The notes: generated by a model from the sequence alone, not told the origin. A DNA stretch of 64,000 bases from Oryzomicrobium terrae (GCF_008274805.1 NZ_CP022579.1:744001-808000); one strand, 5' to 3'; shown: positions 55,201-63,953, counted from the first letter of the stretch. Numbers and translations are program-made.

Positions 55201-55423
55201 CATTCCCACGACCTACAACGGCAATACCTACTGGCCGTCCTTCTCCTTCCAGGGCTACGCCTTGTCCAGCCGGGCGGTGATCGTGGAAACGGCCGACGGC
55301 AAGCGGGCGGTGATCCGTTTCTCCGATCAGACCTTCAAGTCCCCCGCGGTGCGCGAGCCGCCCAAACCCCCCGGTGCGGCTCCGGCGGTGTGGCGTCGCA
55401 TATACTGGCGCGAATTGATGTAA
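52223..55423 (+). CDS. pilY1: PilY1-type pilus tip adhesin
   Basis: 1066 residues with signal peptide (GSLALA-G near 27). N-terminal von Willebrand A-like part with MIDAS D50-S-S-G-S54 (FMVDSSGSM), and further residues (LSAYNSSDGG; LDASGSTPL). The C-terminal PilY1 beta-propeller (DIVNAEPVVVKYGDTPVIFQ; GANDGMLHVFNG; LWAYVPRLLLNKL; GGLGKGGRGYYALDIT) has a Ca-type loop near GSDTSGDGHGRV. Proposed tip adhesin and mechanosensor of type IV pili. SD AGGGGGAG. Confidence 0.95.
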   Translation: MQRHVLRRLARYSALFLALVGSLALAGTDIADTPMAVKNNVAPNFMFMVDSSGSMRNIVPEAPYSPTATYLASCPNGNRQVPAGTSVDLRITGGVPKIYYGNNSYTLGSASNSQRCFDNNATYSARLLADQPCGGGTTCPTSLDAVYTGHYLNWFFGNYDGPLTGWVDRKKLSNASYAVHTRLEIAQIAAKATLDALPLPTSGSTQAKVRVGLSAYNSSDGGSLLRGIADLTTTNLAAMKTAIDGLDASGSTPLSETLADIGQYFTIPYTGNLTLHPNGTPSIASVASTFKQGTSSPHKLAGAPSTCSGTSCPVQYWCQRSYAILLTDGRPQNDIGLANNANLCDYAGVIGSCPTTGKNQYGQKTTTTHIGHLGGAHSYESGGSDYLDDVAQALYEIDLRPDLAAPAGRSKKNNVRTYTVGFADAQAKDDPLLQETAAEGGGLFLTADDTTTLTTAFKKAMDDALSKDGASSAVAVVNTQITVDNTAYASKYSSGDWSGDLEAFSLNTTTGLPITPSVWSAQAKLDARTAANRNIVTYSGTGGAVFSAASTGLAAPLVNYLRGDRSLEGSTYRRRGHLLGDIVNAEPVVVKYGDTPVIFQGANDGMLHVFNGSISASDTQQGQELWAYVPRLLLNKLSTLADPNYAHQFYVDATPAIADVPGASSTTKVLVGGLGKGGRGYYALDITSGTAASESAYAAKVLWEALGSDSRMGYSYGTPLIINTPSGWRVLVASGYNNGSDTSGDGHGRVFVLNPTTGAVTNVIDTGVGNAATPAGLTYLAKPNGALATDVISYVYGGDLLGNVWRFNLNDWSAVHIATLTDGAGNAQAITSAPVVGPVNASASKYFVYVGTGQYLGDSDVPGNTPQNAHATQTQSVYGIIDDTSVVSPPLPNIRGGNGSTCPSGGGTGAFVCQNPGTAQNNNTEYTNTTYGLSATQTGWYFDLPIANARVVTHPQLSSGGALVITVNVPTNTTCDPGGSSWFVNVDAANGGAIPTTYNGNTYWPSFSFQGYALSSRAVIVETADGKRAVIRFSDQTFKSPAVREPPKPPGAAPAVWRRIYWRELM

Positions 55424-55449
55424 TGCCACCCCGGGCCACCGGGGACGAA

Positions 55450-56046
55450 ATGCACGCCCGCTTACCGCTTTGCCTGGCCCTCTCCGCGGCCGCCCACCTG
55501 CTGTTGCTTGTTGTCGCACCGAGCGAGGCGCGCCCGGAGCGTTACGGGCCGCCGCTCCAGGCTCTGCTCGCGGCGCCCGGAAGTGCCGCTCCGGCCGCCG
55601 CTGATCCCCTTCCCGCTGTGGATGACACCCCCCAGGCGCAACCCGCGACGGACCTTGCCGCCGAATCCACGGCGGCTCTTTCCCCGCTGGCCGAAACAGC
55701 CCCCGGCGCGACTCAACCGGCGCCTGCTGCCTCGCCTGGACAGGCTGTTCCAGCCTATTTCGCTCCCACGGAGTTGGATCGCCGGGCCAGCGTCAGCGCT
55801 GCACCCGACCTGCCCCTGCCGACCGAAGAAGTCCCCCCGGGCCATGTGCGCCTGCGCCTCTTCCTCAACGAGCGAGGTAGCGTGGACCGAGTCGAGGTGG
55901 AGGAGAGCACCCTGCCTGCCGGCTTCACCGATCAACTGCGTGGCGAATATGCCCGGTTGAAGTTCACCCCCGCCCAGCGCCAGGGGCTGCCGGTGCCGAG
56001 TTGGCTGCGTTTCGAGGTCGTCTACGAAGCGCATCCGGCTCCATGA
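55450..56046 (+). CDS. TonB C-terminal-like energy transducer protein
   Basis: 198 residues from the ATG at 55450 (SD GGGGA; an ATG at 55423 overlapping the pilY1 stop is also possible). One N-terminal TM helix (LPLCLALSAAAHLLLLVVAP), an Ala/Pro-rich linker, and a C-terminal TonB-like fold (GHVRLRLFLNERGSVDRVEV; GEYARLKFTPAQRQGLPVPS). It comes directly after pilY1. No ExbB/ExbD or TonB-dependent receptor is near, so its link to the pilus operon is odd. Confidence 0.78.
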   Translation: MHARLPLCLALSAAAHLLLLVVAPSEARPERYGPPLQALLAAPGSAAPAAADPLPAVDDTPQAQPATDLAAESTAALSPLAETAPGATQPAPAASPGQAVPAYFAPTELDRRASVSAAPDLPLPTEEVPPGHVRLRLFLNERGSVDRVEVEESTLPAGFTDQLRGEYARLKFTPAQRQGLPVPSWLRFEVVYEAHPAP

Positions 56047-56083
56047 CGCCGCCGCGGCCTCGTCATTTCCGGAAAAAAAGAAA

Positions 56084-56107
56084 GGGGCCGCAAACGGTTG
56101 CGGCCCC
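56084..56107 (-). terminator. Intrinsic terminator between TonB-like gene and lrgB
   Basis: GGGGCCGCAA (56084-56093) and TTGCGGCCCC (56098-56107). The T tract (TTTCTTTTTTTCC) is on the minus strand, ending lrgAB; the stem may also slow plus-strand transcription from the pilus operon. Confidence 0.82.
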
Positions 56108-56261
56108 GTGGTGCACGGTTTTGCAATTGGCGCTCGGCCGGTGCTAATGCCATCGCCCCTGGGGTGATGGCGCGGTGGGAGCATGAACCCCCGCGGCTGA
56201 TGTAGCGATCAGACCAGTGTGTTGTCCGCCATGCAGGTAGGCGATGGCATGGACCCGGAGG

Positions 56262-57008
56262 TCACCCTGTCCATACTCGCACCCAGGGCAGAATCACCGG
56301 CAGCAGCAGGGCGGTGAGGGCGCCGTTCAGGCCCATGGCCAGGGCCGAGAAGGCGCCGGCCTGCTCGCTGGATTGAAAGGCCCGGGCGGTACCGATACCG
56401 TGGGCTGCCACGCCGATGGCGAAGCCGCGCACCGCCGGGTCCTTGAGGCCCATGGCGTTGAACAGGTATGGCGCGGTCACCGCACCGAGGATGCCGGTGA
56501 CCATCACCAGCACCGCCGCCAGGGAGGGCAGGCCGCCGTTGCGCTCGGCGATGCCCATGGCGATGGGCATGGTCACCGACTTGGGGGCCAGGGACATCAG
56601 GGTGGCGGTGCTGGCACCGAACAGGTGGCCGATGACGATGGCGGAGAGAGCGGCCACCAGGCAGCCCACCACCAGGGCCACCAGTACCGGGACGATCATC
56701 GACCACACCTTCTTGAGCTGGGCGTGCAGCGGCAGGGCCAGGGCCACGGTGGCCGGGCCGAGCAGGAAGTGCACGAACTGGGCGCCGTCGAAGTAGCGCT
56801 GGTAGGGCACACCGGTGACGGTGAGCAGGGTCACCAGGGTGACCACGGCGAGCAGCACCGGGTTGGCCAGAGGATGGAAGCCGGCCCGCTTGTACACCCA
56901 GAAGGCGCCCTGGTAGGCGAGCAGGGTGACGGTGAGGCCCATCAGGGGCGAGGCCGACAGGTACACCCAGATGGCGGACAGGGGCTGGGGGGTAATGAGG
57001 CTGGGCAT
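56262..57008 (-). CDS. lrgB: LrgB/CidB-family membrane protein
   Basis: 248 residues with 6-7 hydrophobic segments. Blocks: YLSASPLMGLTVTLLAYQGA, FLLGPATVALALPLHAQ, SLAPKSVTMPIAMGIAERNGG, and GFAIGVAAHGIGTARAFQ. Partner of LrgA in the holin-like pair tied to murein hydrolase control and, in some bacteria, to glycolate/pyruvate export. ATG overlaps the lrgA stop by one base (TGATG). Confidence 0.92.
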   Translation of the reverse strand: MPSLITPQPLSAIWVYLSASPLMGLTVTLLAYQGAFWVYKRAGFHPLANPVLLAVVTLVTLLTVTGVPYQRYFDGAQFVHFLLGPATVALALPLHAQLKKVWSMIVPVLVALVVGCLVAALSAIVIGHLFGASTATLMSLAPKSVTMPIAMGIAERNGGLPSLAAVLVMVTGILGAVTAPYLFNAMGLKDPAVRGFAIGVAAHGIGTARAFQSSEQAGAFSALAMGLNGALTALLLPVILPWVRVWTG

Positions 57009-57385
57009 CACACACCCTCCCCGCGGGGCGCCGCCGGGGCGCCCGGCCCGCGCCGCGCCGCCACGGCCTTCATCACCAGGGCGGTTACCGCCAGGGTGAG
57101 CAGGGTGCTGACCACCAGGGAAAGGACGATGGGCAGCCATTCCGCCTCCAGGCGGTGGAAATGCACCATCACCCCGGTGCCGGCGGGCACGAACAGCAGG
57201 GAGAGGTGTTGCAGGATGCCCTGGGAGGTGGATTGCAATTCGTGGCTGGGGCCGTCGCCGAGCACCAGGGTGGCGAACAGCAGCAGCATGCCGATCACCG
57301 GGCCCGGCACCGGCAGGTCGAGCCAGCGGGCGAGCACCTCGCCGATCAGCTGGAAGATGAGGAGTTGGGTCAGGGCAGCGAGCAT
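57008..57385 (-). CDS. lrgA: CidA/LrgA-family holin-like protein
   Basis: 125 residues from the ATG at 57385 (MLAALTQLLIFQLIGEVLAR), four hydrophobic segments. PVPGPVIGMLLLFATLVLGD and LFVPAGTGVMVHF are the family signature. Translationally coupled to lrgB. No CidR/LytTR gene is next to it; an AraC gene lies further upstream. The 57386-57672 interval has no ORF. Confidence 0.92.
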   Translation of the reverse strand: MLAALTQLLIFQLIGEVLARWLDLPVPGPVIGMLLLFATLVLGDGPSHELQSTSQGILQHLSLLFVPAGTGVMVHFHRLEAEWLPIVLSLVVSTLLTLAVTALVMKAVAARRGPGAPAAPRGEGV

Positions 57386-57672
57386 GGATGGGGCCTCCAA
57401 AAGCAATGACCGCCACGCCTCGGTCCCGGAGGGCGAGGGGCGGCGGTAGATCGTTGGTACTGGGTTGCAATAATAATCCGAACTAGATCGGCCATTACAT
57501 ACCTGGGGTCACATCTGCTGTGACCGCGGTTCGTCGACGCCACCCCTTCGTCGGCGCCACCCCAGCGGCGCGCTCCGTTCGGGCCACCCGTTGCATCCGG
57601 GCCGCCCGGGCCACCCAGGCCGCCAGGGGATGGAGGGTTGCGCCGCCCGGAAGTTTCAGCCCCGGGCCAGGT

Positions 57673-58434
57673 TCAGCCCCGTAGTTCGCCGGGCGTGGTG
57701 CCGAAGAAAACGCGGAAGGCAGCGGTGAACGCCGAGGGCGAGTCGTAGCCGTGGGACAGGGCCACGGCGGTGACGCTCTCGCCCGCCTCCAGGGCGGCCA
57801 GGGACATGAGCAAGCGCAGGCGCTGGCGCCATTCGCGGAAGGTCAGCCCGGTGTCCTGGAGGAAGCGCCGCGCCAGGGTGCGCTCCGAGGCGCCGGCCTC
57901 GGCCGCCCAGTCGGCCAGGGTGCGGCGGTCGTCCGGATCGGCCTGGAGCGCCGCGCACAGCGCCGCCAGCCGCCCGTCCGCCGGCAGGGGCAGGGTGAAG
58001 GCGGCGGCGGGCAGGCGGGCCAGTTGGTCGATCAGCACCTGGACCAGGCGGCCGTCCTCGCCGGCCGGGTCGTACTCCACCGGCAACGCTGCCACGGCGC
58101 GGATCAGCTCCCGGGCTAGGGGCGTCACCTCCAGCACCCGGCACTCGGCGGGCATGCGGGCGGCCACCTCGGGGGTCAGGTACAGGCTGCGCATCTCGGT
58201 GGGGCGGTGGGATTCCACCTGATGGTCCACCCCGGGCGGAATCCACACCCCGTAGCGGGGCAGGGCCACGTGGTTACCGGCGGGGGTGCGCACCCCGAGC
58301 ACGCCGCTGATGGCGTAGGAGAACTGGCACCAGGGGTGGCGGTGCACCTCGGTCCACGACCCGTCGGGCAGGGATTCGCTGCGGTTGTAGAGGGGCCGGG
58401 GCAGGGCGGCGAGGGTGGGAACGGGGCGTTTCAT
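57673..58434 (-). CDS. AraC-family transcriptional regulator
   Basis: 253 residues from the ATG at 58434. N-terminal cupin-like sensor (HRHPWCQFSYAISGVLGVRT; LPRYGVWIPPGVDHQVE) and two C-terminal HTH motifs (TLADWAAEAGASERTLARRF; VTAVALSHGYDSPSAFTAAF, followed by FRVFFGTTPGEL). It is of the group that usually controls a neighbouring transporter. It is divergent from a BASS-type symporter with an inverted repeat between. Confidence 0.92.
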   Translation of the reverse strand: MKRPVPTLAALPRPLYNRSESLPDGSWTEVHRHPWCQFSYAISGVLGVRTPAGNHVALPRYGVWIPPGVDHQVESHRPTEMRSLYLTPEVAARMPAECRVLEVTPLARELIRAVAALPVEYDPAGEDGRLVQVLIDQLARLPAAAFTLPLPADGRLAALCAALQADPDDRRTLADWAAEAGASERTLARRFLQDTGLTFREWRQRLRLLMSLAALEAGESVTAVALSHGYDSPSAFTAAFRVFFGTTPGELRG

Positions 58435-58438
58435 AGAT

Positions 58439-58485
58439 TTGTCCGGTTGGCGATGATGGTTGGCAGACCGTCGAAAGTCGGACAA
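58439..58485. promoter_or_regulatory. Inverted repeat between AraC and symporter genes
   Basis: TTGTCCG (58439-58445) and CGGACAA (58479-58485), 33 bases apart. The left arm sits 5 bases from the AraC start codon. Possible AraC operator with looped half-sites. Confidence 0.45.
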
Positions 58486-58580
58486 GCGGGATGGGCGTAG
58501 AGTTTCCTCCTGCGCGGGTGTCCGCGCAATCGGCGCCGTCGCTGTCGTCATTGGCCGCCGCCTTTACCGGAGTGCTCCCC

Positions 58581-59612
58581 ATGCCCGCCTTCTCCCTCGG
58601 CCAGACCCTCTGGCGCACCTTCAACCGGGTCATCCGCGACTGGTTCCTGGTCGGCATGCTCGGCGCCGTGGCCCTGGCCAGCCTGTTTCCCAGCCTGGGC
58701 AAGAGCGGCGGCCTGCTGCACATCGACCAGGTCACCGACGTGGGCATCGCCCTGGTGTTTTTCCTTCACGGCCTGGGGCTGTCCATGACCAGCCTGCGCG
58801 ACGGCCTGCTGCGCTGGCGGGTGCATGTGCTGGTGCAGCTATTCACCTTCGCCGTCTTTCCGCTCCTGTGGTGGCTTGCCAACGCCGCCCTGGGCGACCG
58901 GGTGTCGCCCGGGCTGGTGCTGGGCTTTTGCTACCTGTGCGCCCTGCCGTCCACCATCTCGTCGTCGGTGGCCATGACCGGCCTGGCCCGGGGCAACGTG
59001 CCGGCGGCGATCTTCAACGCCACCCTGTCCACCCTGCTCGGCGTCGTCATGACCCCCCTGCTCATCACCCTGCTGGTGGGCAACATGCTCGATGGCGGCA
59101 ACGGTGCCGGCGGCCACGCTCATTCCCTGACCGACGCTTCGCTGGCCATCGCCCGCCTGCTGCTCCTGCCCCTGGTGGCGGGCATGGCGCTACGCCCGGC
59201 GCTGCACAAATGGCACGTCCGGTTCAAGCGCTACACCAACCTGCTCGACCGCTTCGTCATCCTGCTGCTGGTGTTCGGCGCCTTCTGCAACTCGGTGGCT
59301 TCCGGCGTGTGGCGCGACCAGGGGCTGGAGGTGCTGGGCGAGACCCTGGCCGGCGTGGCGGTGCTGCTCGCCATCGTCCTCGCCCTCACCACCTGGACCG
59401 CCCGGCGCCTGGGCTTCGCCACCGAGGACGAAATTACCGCCGTGTTCTGCGGCTCGAAAAAGACCCTGGCCTCCGGCGTGCCCATGGCCAAGCTGCTGTT
59501 CGGCGCCCACCCGGCCCTGGGGCTGATCGTGCTGCCGATCATGCTCTACCACCAGCTGCAGTTGTTCGTCTGCTCGGTGCTCGCCTCCCGCTACGGCGCG
59601 CGGGAGAGGTGA
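58581..59612 (+). CDS. Bile acid:sodium symporter family (BASS) transporter, YfeH-like
   Basis: 343 residues, ten predicted helices: VGMLGAVALASLFPSLGKSG, ALVFFLHGLGLSMTSLRDGL, CYLCALPSTISSSVAMTGLA, ARGNVPAAIFNATLSTLLGV (unwound-helix region), and SKKTLASGVPMAKLLFG. YfeH-type members have unknown substrate. ATG at 58581 with SD CGGAG; an earlier in-frame ATG at 58491 overlaps the AraC operator region. Presumably regulated by the divergent AraC protein. Confidence 0.92.
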   Translation: MPAFSLGQTLWRTFNRVIRDWFLVGMLGAVALASLFPSLGKSGGLLHIDQVTDVGIALVFFLHGLGLSMTSLRDGLLRWRVHVLVQLFTFAVFPLLWWLANAALGDRVSPGLVLGFCYLCALPSTISSSVAMTGLARGNVPAAIFNATLSTLLGVVMTPLLITLLVGNMLDGGNGAGGHAHSLTDASLAIARLLLLPLVAGMALRPALHKWHVRFKRYTNLLDRFVILLLVFGAFCNSVASGVWRDQGLEVLGETLAGVAVLLAIVLALTTWTARRLGFATEDEITAVFCGSKKTLASGVPMAKLLFGAHPALGLIVLPIMLYHQLQLFVCSVLASRYGARER

Positions 59613-59633
59613 GCGGTCCGGGGGGCAGGGGGC

Positions 59634-60815
59634 TTACTTCGCCAGCAGCGGCCGCAGCATCCCGATCATCCGGTCGATCTCTTCCCGGGTGACGTTGAGG
59701 GCCGGCATGAAGCGCAGCAGGTGGGGGCGGGGGGCGTTGAGCAGCAGGCCTTCGGGGGCCAGGTTGCGGGCGGCTTCCACCACCGCCGGGCCGCGTTCGT
59801 CGGCGAGCAGCAGGGCACGCAGCAGGCCCTGGCCGCGCTCGCCGTTCAGGCCCAATTCGTCGGACAGCTCACGCAGCTTGACGCCCAGGTAGTCGCCCAG
59901 GGCGGCGACTTCGGCGAGGAAGCCCGGGGCGGTGAGGGTGTCGAGCACGGCCACGCCCACTGCGGCCATCAGCGGGTTGCCGTTGTAGGTGCCGCCCTGG
60001 TCGCCGGCCTCGAAGCAGCACACGGCTTCCTTGGCGAGTAGGGCCGACAGGGGCACGCCGCCGCCGATGCCCTTGCCCAGGGTCATGATGTCCGGCTCGA
60101 TACCGGCGTGCTGGTGGGCGAACAGGGCGCCGGTGCGACCCATGCCGGTCTGCACCTCGTCCACGATCAGCAGCAGGCCGCGCTCGGTAGTGAGGTGGCG
60201 CAGGGCCTGGAGGAATTCGGTGGTGGCGGGCACCACGCCGCCTTCGCCCTGGACCGGCTCCAGCATCACCGCCACGGTGTTGGGGCCGATCAGGGCTTCG
60301 ACCGAAGCCAGGTCGTTGAGGGTGGCCTTGGGGAAACCGGGCACCTGGGGGGCGAACAGGGTGTCCCAGCCGGGCTTGCCCGAGGCGGACATGGTGGCGA
60401 GGGTGCGGCCGTGGAAGCTGCCGGTGAAGGTGATGATTTCGAAGGCGCCACCCTTGTGCACCTTGCCCCATTTGCGCGCCAGCTTGATGGCGCCCTCGTT
60501 GGCCTCGGCCCCGGTGCTGGCGAAGAACACCCGGTCGAAGCCGGAGTGCTCGGTGAGGCCCCGGGCGAGCTTGAGCGACGGTTCGTTGTAGAAGGCCGGG
60601 CTGGGGTTGATCAGCTTGCCGGCCTGGGCGGCCAGGGCGTCAACGATGGCCGGGTGGCCGTGGCCCAGGCAGTTCACCGCCCAGCCCTGGACGAAGTCCA
60701 GGTAACGCTTGCCCCGGTGATCGGTGAGCCAGGAGCCTCGTCCCTCGACGAACACCAGGTCGGGGCGGGCGGTGATCCACATCAGGGGCTGGGCGTCGGC
60801 GGGGGAAAAATCCAT
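59634..60815 (-). CDS. argD: Acetylornithine aminotransferase
   Basis: Class III PLP transaminase of arginine synthesis (N-acetylornithine/N-acetylglutamate semialdehyde); often also acts on succinyldiaminopimelate. 393 residues. PLP Lys K248 ([15 protein letters not shown]), D219 ([15 protein letters not shown]), phosphate loop [18 protein letters not shown] at 60815 with SD GGAG. A terminator-like hairpin lies 22 bases upstream (60837-60859), inside its own leader or between it and an upstream gene. The ArgD/AstC distinction is from sequence character only. Confidence 0.88.
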   Translation of the reverse strand: MDFSPADAQPLMWITARPDLVFVEGRGSWLTDHRGKRYLDFVQGWAVNCLGHGHPAIVDALAAQAGKLINPSPAFYNEPSLKLARGLTEHSGFDRVFFASTGAEANEGAIKLARKWGKVHKGGAFEIITFTGSFHGRTLATMSASGKPGWDTLFAPQVPGFPKATLNDLASVEALIGPNTVAVMLEPVQGEGGVVPATTEFLQALRHLTTERGLLLIVDEVQTGMGRTGALFAHQHAGIEPDIMTLGKGIGGGVPLSALLAKEAVCCFEAGDQGGTYNGNPLMAAVGVAVLDTLTAPGFLAEVAALGDYLGVKLRELSDELGLNGERGQGLLRALLLADERGPAVVEAARNLAPEGLLLNAPRPHLLRFMPALNVTREEIDRMIGMLRPLLAK

Positions 60816-60836
60816 GGAAGTCTCCATCAATGAAAA

Positions 60837-60859
60837 AGGCCACGGGAATGCCGTGGCCT
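60837..60859 (-). terminator. Terminator-like hairpin in front of argD
   Basis: AGGCCACGG and CCGTGGCCT (60837-60845, 60851-60859) form a 9-base stem with a TTTTTC tract on the minus strand, ending 17 bases before the argD SD. There is no room for a promoter between it and argD. The 60816-61141 interval holds this and otherwise GC-rich DNA with no supported ORF. Confidence 0.75.
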
Positions 60860-61141
60860 GGGGGGAAAGCGGGCAAACCCTCAACGGGGGACGAGCGGCG
60901 GGCGACGGCCGCCATGGGGGCGGCGGCGTCGTTCGGCGGGCAACGGCAGTCCGGTGAGGTGAGTGCGGGTCATGCCGTGCACTTTGCCATAGTTTGCCCT
61001 GCCGGGATGACGGTTTTGCATCCGCCCGGCCCTGGCTCCCCGCGGCAGGGATGCCGTGGCTCCTCGCCGTGGACCTGGCGGTATTCCGCCAGCAGGGCGC
61101 TGGTCAGCAGGGGGAAACCGGGGGCTGCTGCTTAGTGGCGC

Positions 61142-62080
61142 TCAGGCGAGCAGGATGTGGCCGGCGGTGCGCAGCAGGATGCCGATGCAGCCCCCCAGCA
61201 CGGCGGGCTTCCACACCGCGGCGACGCGCTTGCCGGCGGAGATGAGGATGGCCACCCCGGCCACGTCCAGGGGGTTGATGAGGAAGCCGGCGCCCTGGTT
61301 GAGCAGCAGCACGCTGGCGTGGCCCTGGCGCAGCATCTCGTCCATCACCCCCATCATGGCCGTGCCGCCGGCCAGCACCTTGGTCAGGGTGAGCAGGATC
61401 AGGGCCGGGTCCAGGTGCAGGGCGGCCATGGCCGGGCCGAGCAGGGCGGTGAGCAGGTCGATGGCGCCGAAGGCGCGCAGCAGCATCACCACGGTGAGCG
61501 ACAGCACCAGCATGGGGATCGAGCCCACGGCGATCTTGAAGGCCTCGGCACCGGCATGGTTGATCACGTCCAGCACCCCCTTGGCGTCCTCGGCGGTGCG
61601 GTGGTGCAGGGTTTCGTCCAGGGGCGCCTCGGCGCTGCTCAGGTGGCGGCCGAAGCCGTAGTAGGTGACGGCCGCCGCCGCCAGTCCGCCCAGCACCGAG
61701 AGTAGCAGGGTGGGGGTGTAGCTCAGGCCCAGGGCGGCCAGGGGAAAAGTGGTGTTGGCCTGGGCCATGGCCATCACCATGGCCAGGGTGGCAGCCAGGT
61801 GGCGCGGCGAGGCGCCGCGCTGGTCCATCATGGTCAGGGTGGCCACCGGGGCGGCGAAGCTGACGAAGTTGATCTGCAGGGCGGCGAATACGCCCAGGCC
61901 GGTCAGGCCCACGGGTTTCAGCAGCGGGGCAATGCGCGCCACGGCCCAGTCGAGTACGCCCTTGGCTTCGAGCAGGCGCATCAGGGAGAGCATCACCACC
62001 ATCACCGGCAGCAGGATGAAGAGGGACAGTTCGACGGCGGAGCGGCCAGCCTTGAGGATGGCGTCGATGAGCAGTTCCAT
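61142..62080 (-). CDS. Nucleoside-recognition (Gate) domain membrane protein
   Basis: 312 residues from the ATG at 62080 (MELLIDAILKAGRSAVELSL). Gate-domain repeats: LFILLPVMVVMLSLMRLLEA, LQINFVSFAAPVATLTMMDQ, and AGAEAFKIAVGSIPMLVLSL, with LLTLTKVLAGGTAMMGVMDE later. Family includes SpmA/YjiG-like and nucleoside/ferrous transporters; function not assigned. An in-frame GTG/other start further up (62173) lacks support. Confidence 0.82.
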   Translation of the reverse strand: MELLIDAILKAGRSAVELSLFILLPVMVVMLSLMRLLEAKGVLDWAVARIAPLLKPVGLTGLGVFAALQINFVSFAAPVATLTMMDQRGASPRHLAATLAMVMAMAQANTTFPLAALGLSYTPTLLLSVLGGLAAAAVTYYGFGRHLSSAEAPLDETLHHRTAEDAKGVLDVINHAGAEAFKIAVGSIPMLVLSLTVVMLLRAFGAIDLLTALLGPAMAALHLDPALILLTLTKVLAGGTAMMGVMDEMLRQGHASVLLLNQGAGFLINPLDVAGVAILISAGKRVAAVWKPAVLGGCIGILLRTAGHILLA

Positions 62081-62486
62081 GGCGGAGGCGGAAAAAGGGA
62101 GGGGCGGCGGTAGCGCCGGGGCGGCCGCAATTATGCCCATTCGCCGGCCTGGCCGGCTATGCGGTGGTGGCAACGGTAGCGGGATTCTCCGGTGTGTAGC
62201 GCTCAGGAGCGGTGCGGCGCTGATACCAATCGTGACAAAACTTGCCGAACCGGGGGGTGGGAGGGGCGGTCAATCAAGCGGCAGTTAGGGGCCGGCTCCG
62301 CGCATCTGCGGTGTGTGTGGCTCTGTGACGATCCGGGCGCCCGGGGTTTCCGTCGATCGGTTATTCCCGGCGCGGTGCATCCACCAGTGAGGTTTTCATG
62401 GGCAGGCAGACGGTACTCCCCGTGGCGGGAAGAGGGCAAGACAGCGGGCAGCGATGCCCTGGCAAGAGGTGCTTGGAGGGATGGTC
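62081..62486. other. 406-base divergent promoter region before cydA
   Basis: Between the Gate-protein gene (minus) and cydA (plus). No ORF supported, no FNR/ArcA-like box recognised, no hairpin with T tract. Confidence 0.4.
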
Positions 62487-63950
62487 ATGGCCGATCTAAG
62501 CGCATTCTCTGTACTATCCGCCCTGGACTTGGCCCGGCTCCAGTTCGCCTTCACCGTTTCGTTCCACATCCTCTTTCCCGCCATCACCATCGGCATGGCC
62601 AGCTACCTGGTGGTGCTGGAGGCCTGCTGGCTGCGCACCAAGCAGCCGGTGTACCGGGATCTGTACCACTTCTGGTCGAAAATCTTCGCCGTTAACTTCG
62701 GCATGGGGGTGGTGTCGGGGCTGGTCATGGCCTACCAGTTCGGCACCAACTGGAGCGGCTTTTCCCAGTTCGCCGGGGGCATCACCGGCCCCTTGCTGGC
62801 CTACGAGGTGATGACCGCCTTCTTCCTCGAAGCCGGCTTCCTCGGCGTCATGTTGTTCGGCTGGAACAAGGTCGGACCGGGGTTGCACTTCCTTTCCACC
62901 GCCATGGTGGCCCTGGGCACCCTGGTGTCCACCACCTGGATCCTGGCCTCCAACAGCTGGATGCAGACGCCCCAGGGCTACGCCATCCTGGACGGTCGGG
63001 TGGTGCCTACGGACTGGCTGGCAGTGATCTTCAACCCCTCCTTTCCCTACCGGCTGCTGCACATGAGCGTGGCCGCCTTTCTCGCCACCGCCCTGTTCGT
63101 CGCCGCCTCGGCGGCCTGGCACCTGCTGCGCGGCCAGGACAACCCGGCCCTGCGCAAGATGCTGTCGATGGCCTTGGGGCTGCTGGTGGTGGTGGCGCCG
63201 GTCCAGGCGGTGATCGGCGACATGCACGGGCTCAACACCCTGGAGCACCAGCCGGCCAAGATCGCCGCCTTGGAAGGGCACTGGGAAAACCGGGGCGACG
63301 AGGCCCTGCCCCTGATCGCCTTCGGCTGGCCCGACATGGCCCGGGAAGAGACCCGCTACGCCGTCGAGATCCCTCACCTGGGCAGCCTGATCCTGACCCA
63401 CACCTGGGGCGGCCAGATCAAGGGACTGAAGGAATTTCCGCCGGAAGACCGGCCCAACGCCACTCTGCTGTTCTGGTCGTTCCGCGTCATGGTCGGGCTG
63501 GGGCTACTGATGATCCTGCTCGGCCTGTGGGGGCTGGTGCTGCGCCGGGGCGGCGGCCTGTACCGTTCCCGGGCCTTTTTGCGCGCCGTGCTGTGGATGG
63601 GGCCGAGCGGGCTGGTGGCCCTGCTCGCCGGCTGGATCACCACCGAGGCCGGGCGCCAGCCCTGGGTGGTCTACGGGGTGCTGCGCACCGCCGACGCGGT
63701 GACGCCCCACGGCGTGCCGGAGCTGGCCCTGTCCCTGGCCCTGTTCGTGGCCACCTATTTCTTCGTCTTCGGCGTGGGCATCGCCTACATGTTCCGCCTG
63801 GTGCGCAAGGGGCCCCAACCCCACGAGGGCGACCCGCACCCGGAGAGCGGGCCCGGCCTGGAGCGCACCCCGGCCCGACCCCTGTCGGCGGTGGGCGACG
63901 ATGAGGCCCGGGCGCCCCTGTCTTCTGGCGCCGCGGCGGGGAGGAACTGA
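62487..63950 (+). CDS. cydA: Cytochrome bd-type quinol oxidase subunit I (CioA-like)
   Basis: Quinol:O2 oxidoreductase subunit carrying hemes b558, b595 and d. 487 residues from the ATG at 62487 (SD GGAGGG; ATGs at 62454 and 62481 are alternatives). H27 (FTVSFHILFP) and LLHMSV contribute heme ligands; GWITTEAGRQPWVVYGVLRT is the family signature. The short Q-loop region places it with cyanide-insensitive oxidases (CioA). The C-terminal 45 residues are polar and disordered. Subunit II follows after 3 bases. Confidence 0.95.
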   Translation: MADLSAFSVLSALDLARLQFAFTVSFHILFPAITIGMASYLVVLEACWLRTKQPVYRDLYHFWSKIFAVNFGMGVVSGLVMAYQFGTNWSGFSQFAGGITGPLLAYEVMTAFFLEAGFLGVMLFGWNKVGPGLHFLSTAMVALGTLVSTTWILASNSWMQTPQGYAILDGRVVPTDWLAVIFNPSFPYRLLHMSVAAFLATALFVAASAAWHLLRGQDNPALRKMLSMALGLLVVVAPVQAVIGDMHGLNTLEHQPAKIAALEGHWENRGDEALPLIAFGWPDMAREETRYAVEIPHLGSLILTHTWGGQIKGLKEFPPEDRPNATLLFWSFRVMVGLGLLMILLGLWGLVLRRGGGLYRSRAFLRAVLWMGPSGLVALLAGWITTEAGRQPWVVYGVLRTADAVTPHGVPELALSLALFVATYFFVFGVGIAYMFRLVRKGPQPHEGDPHPESGPGLERTPARPLSAVGDDEARAPLSSGAAAGRN

Positions 63951-63953
63951 GTC

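Noticed and set aside
52601-55519. 972-aa minus-strand ORF
   Set aside because: Antisense shadow of pilY1; composition Gly/Val/Arg-rich, no start signal.
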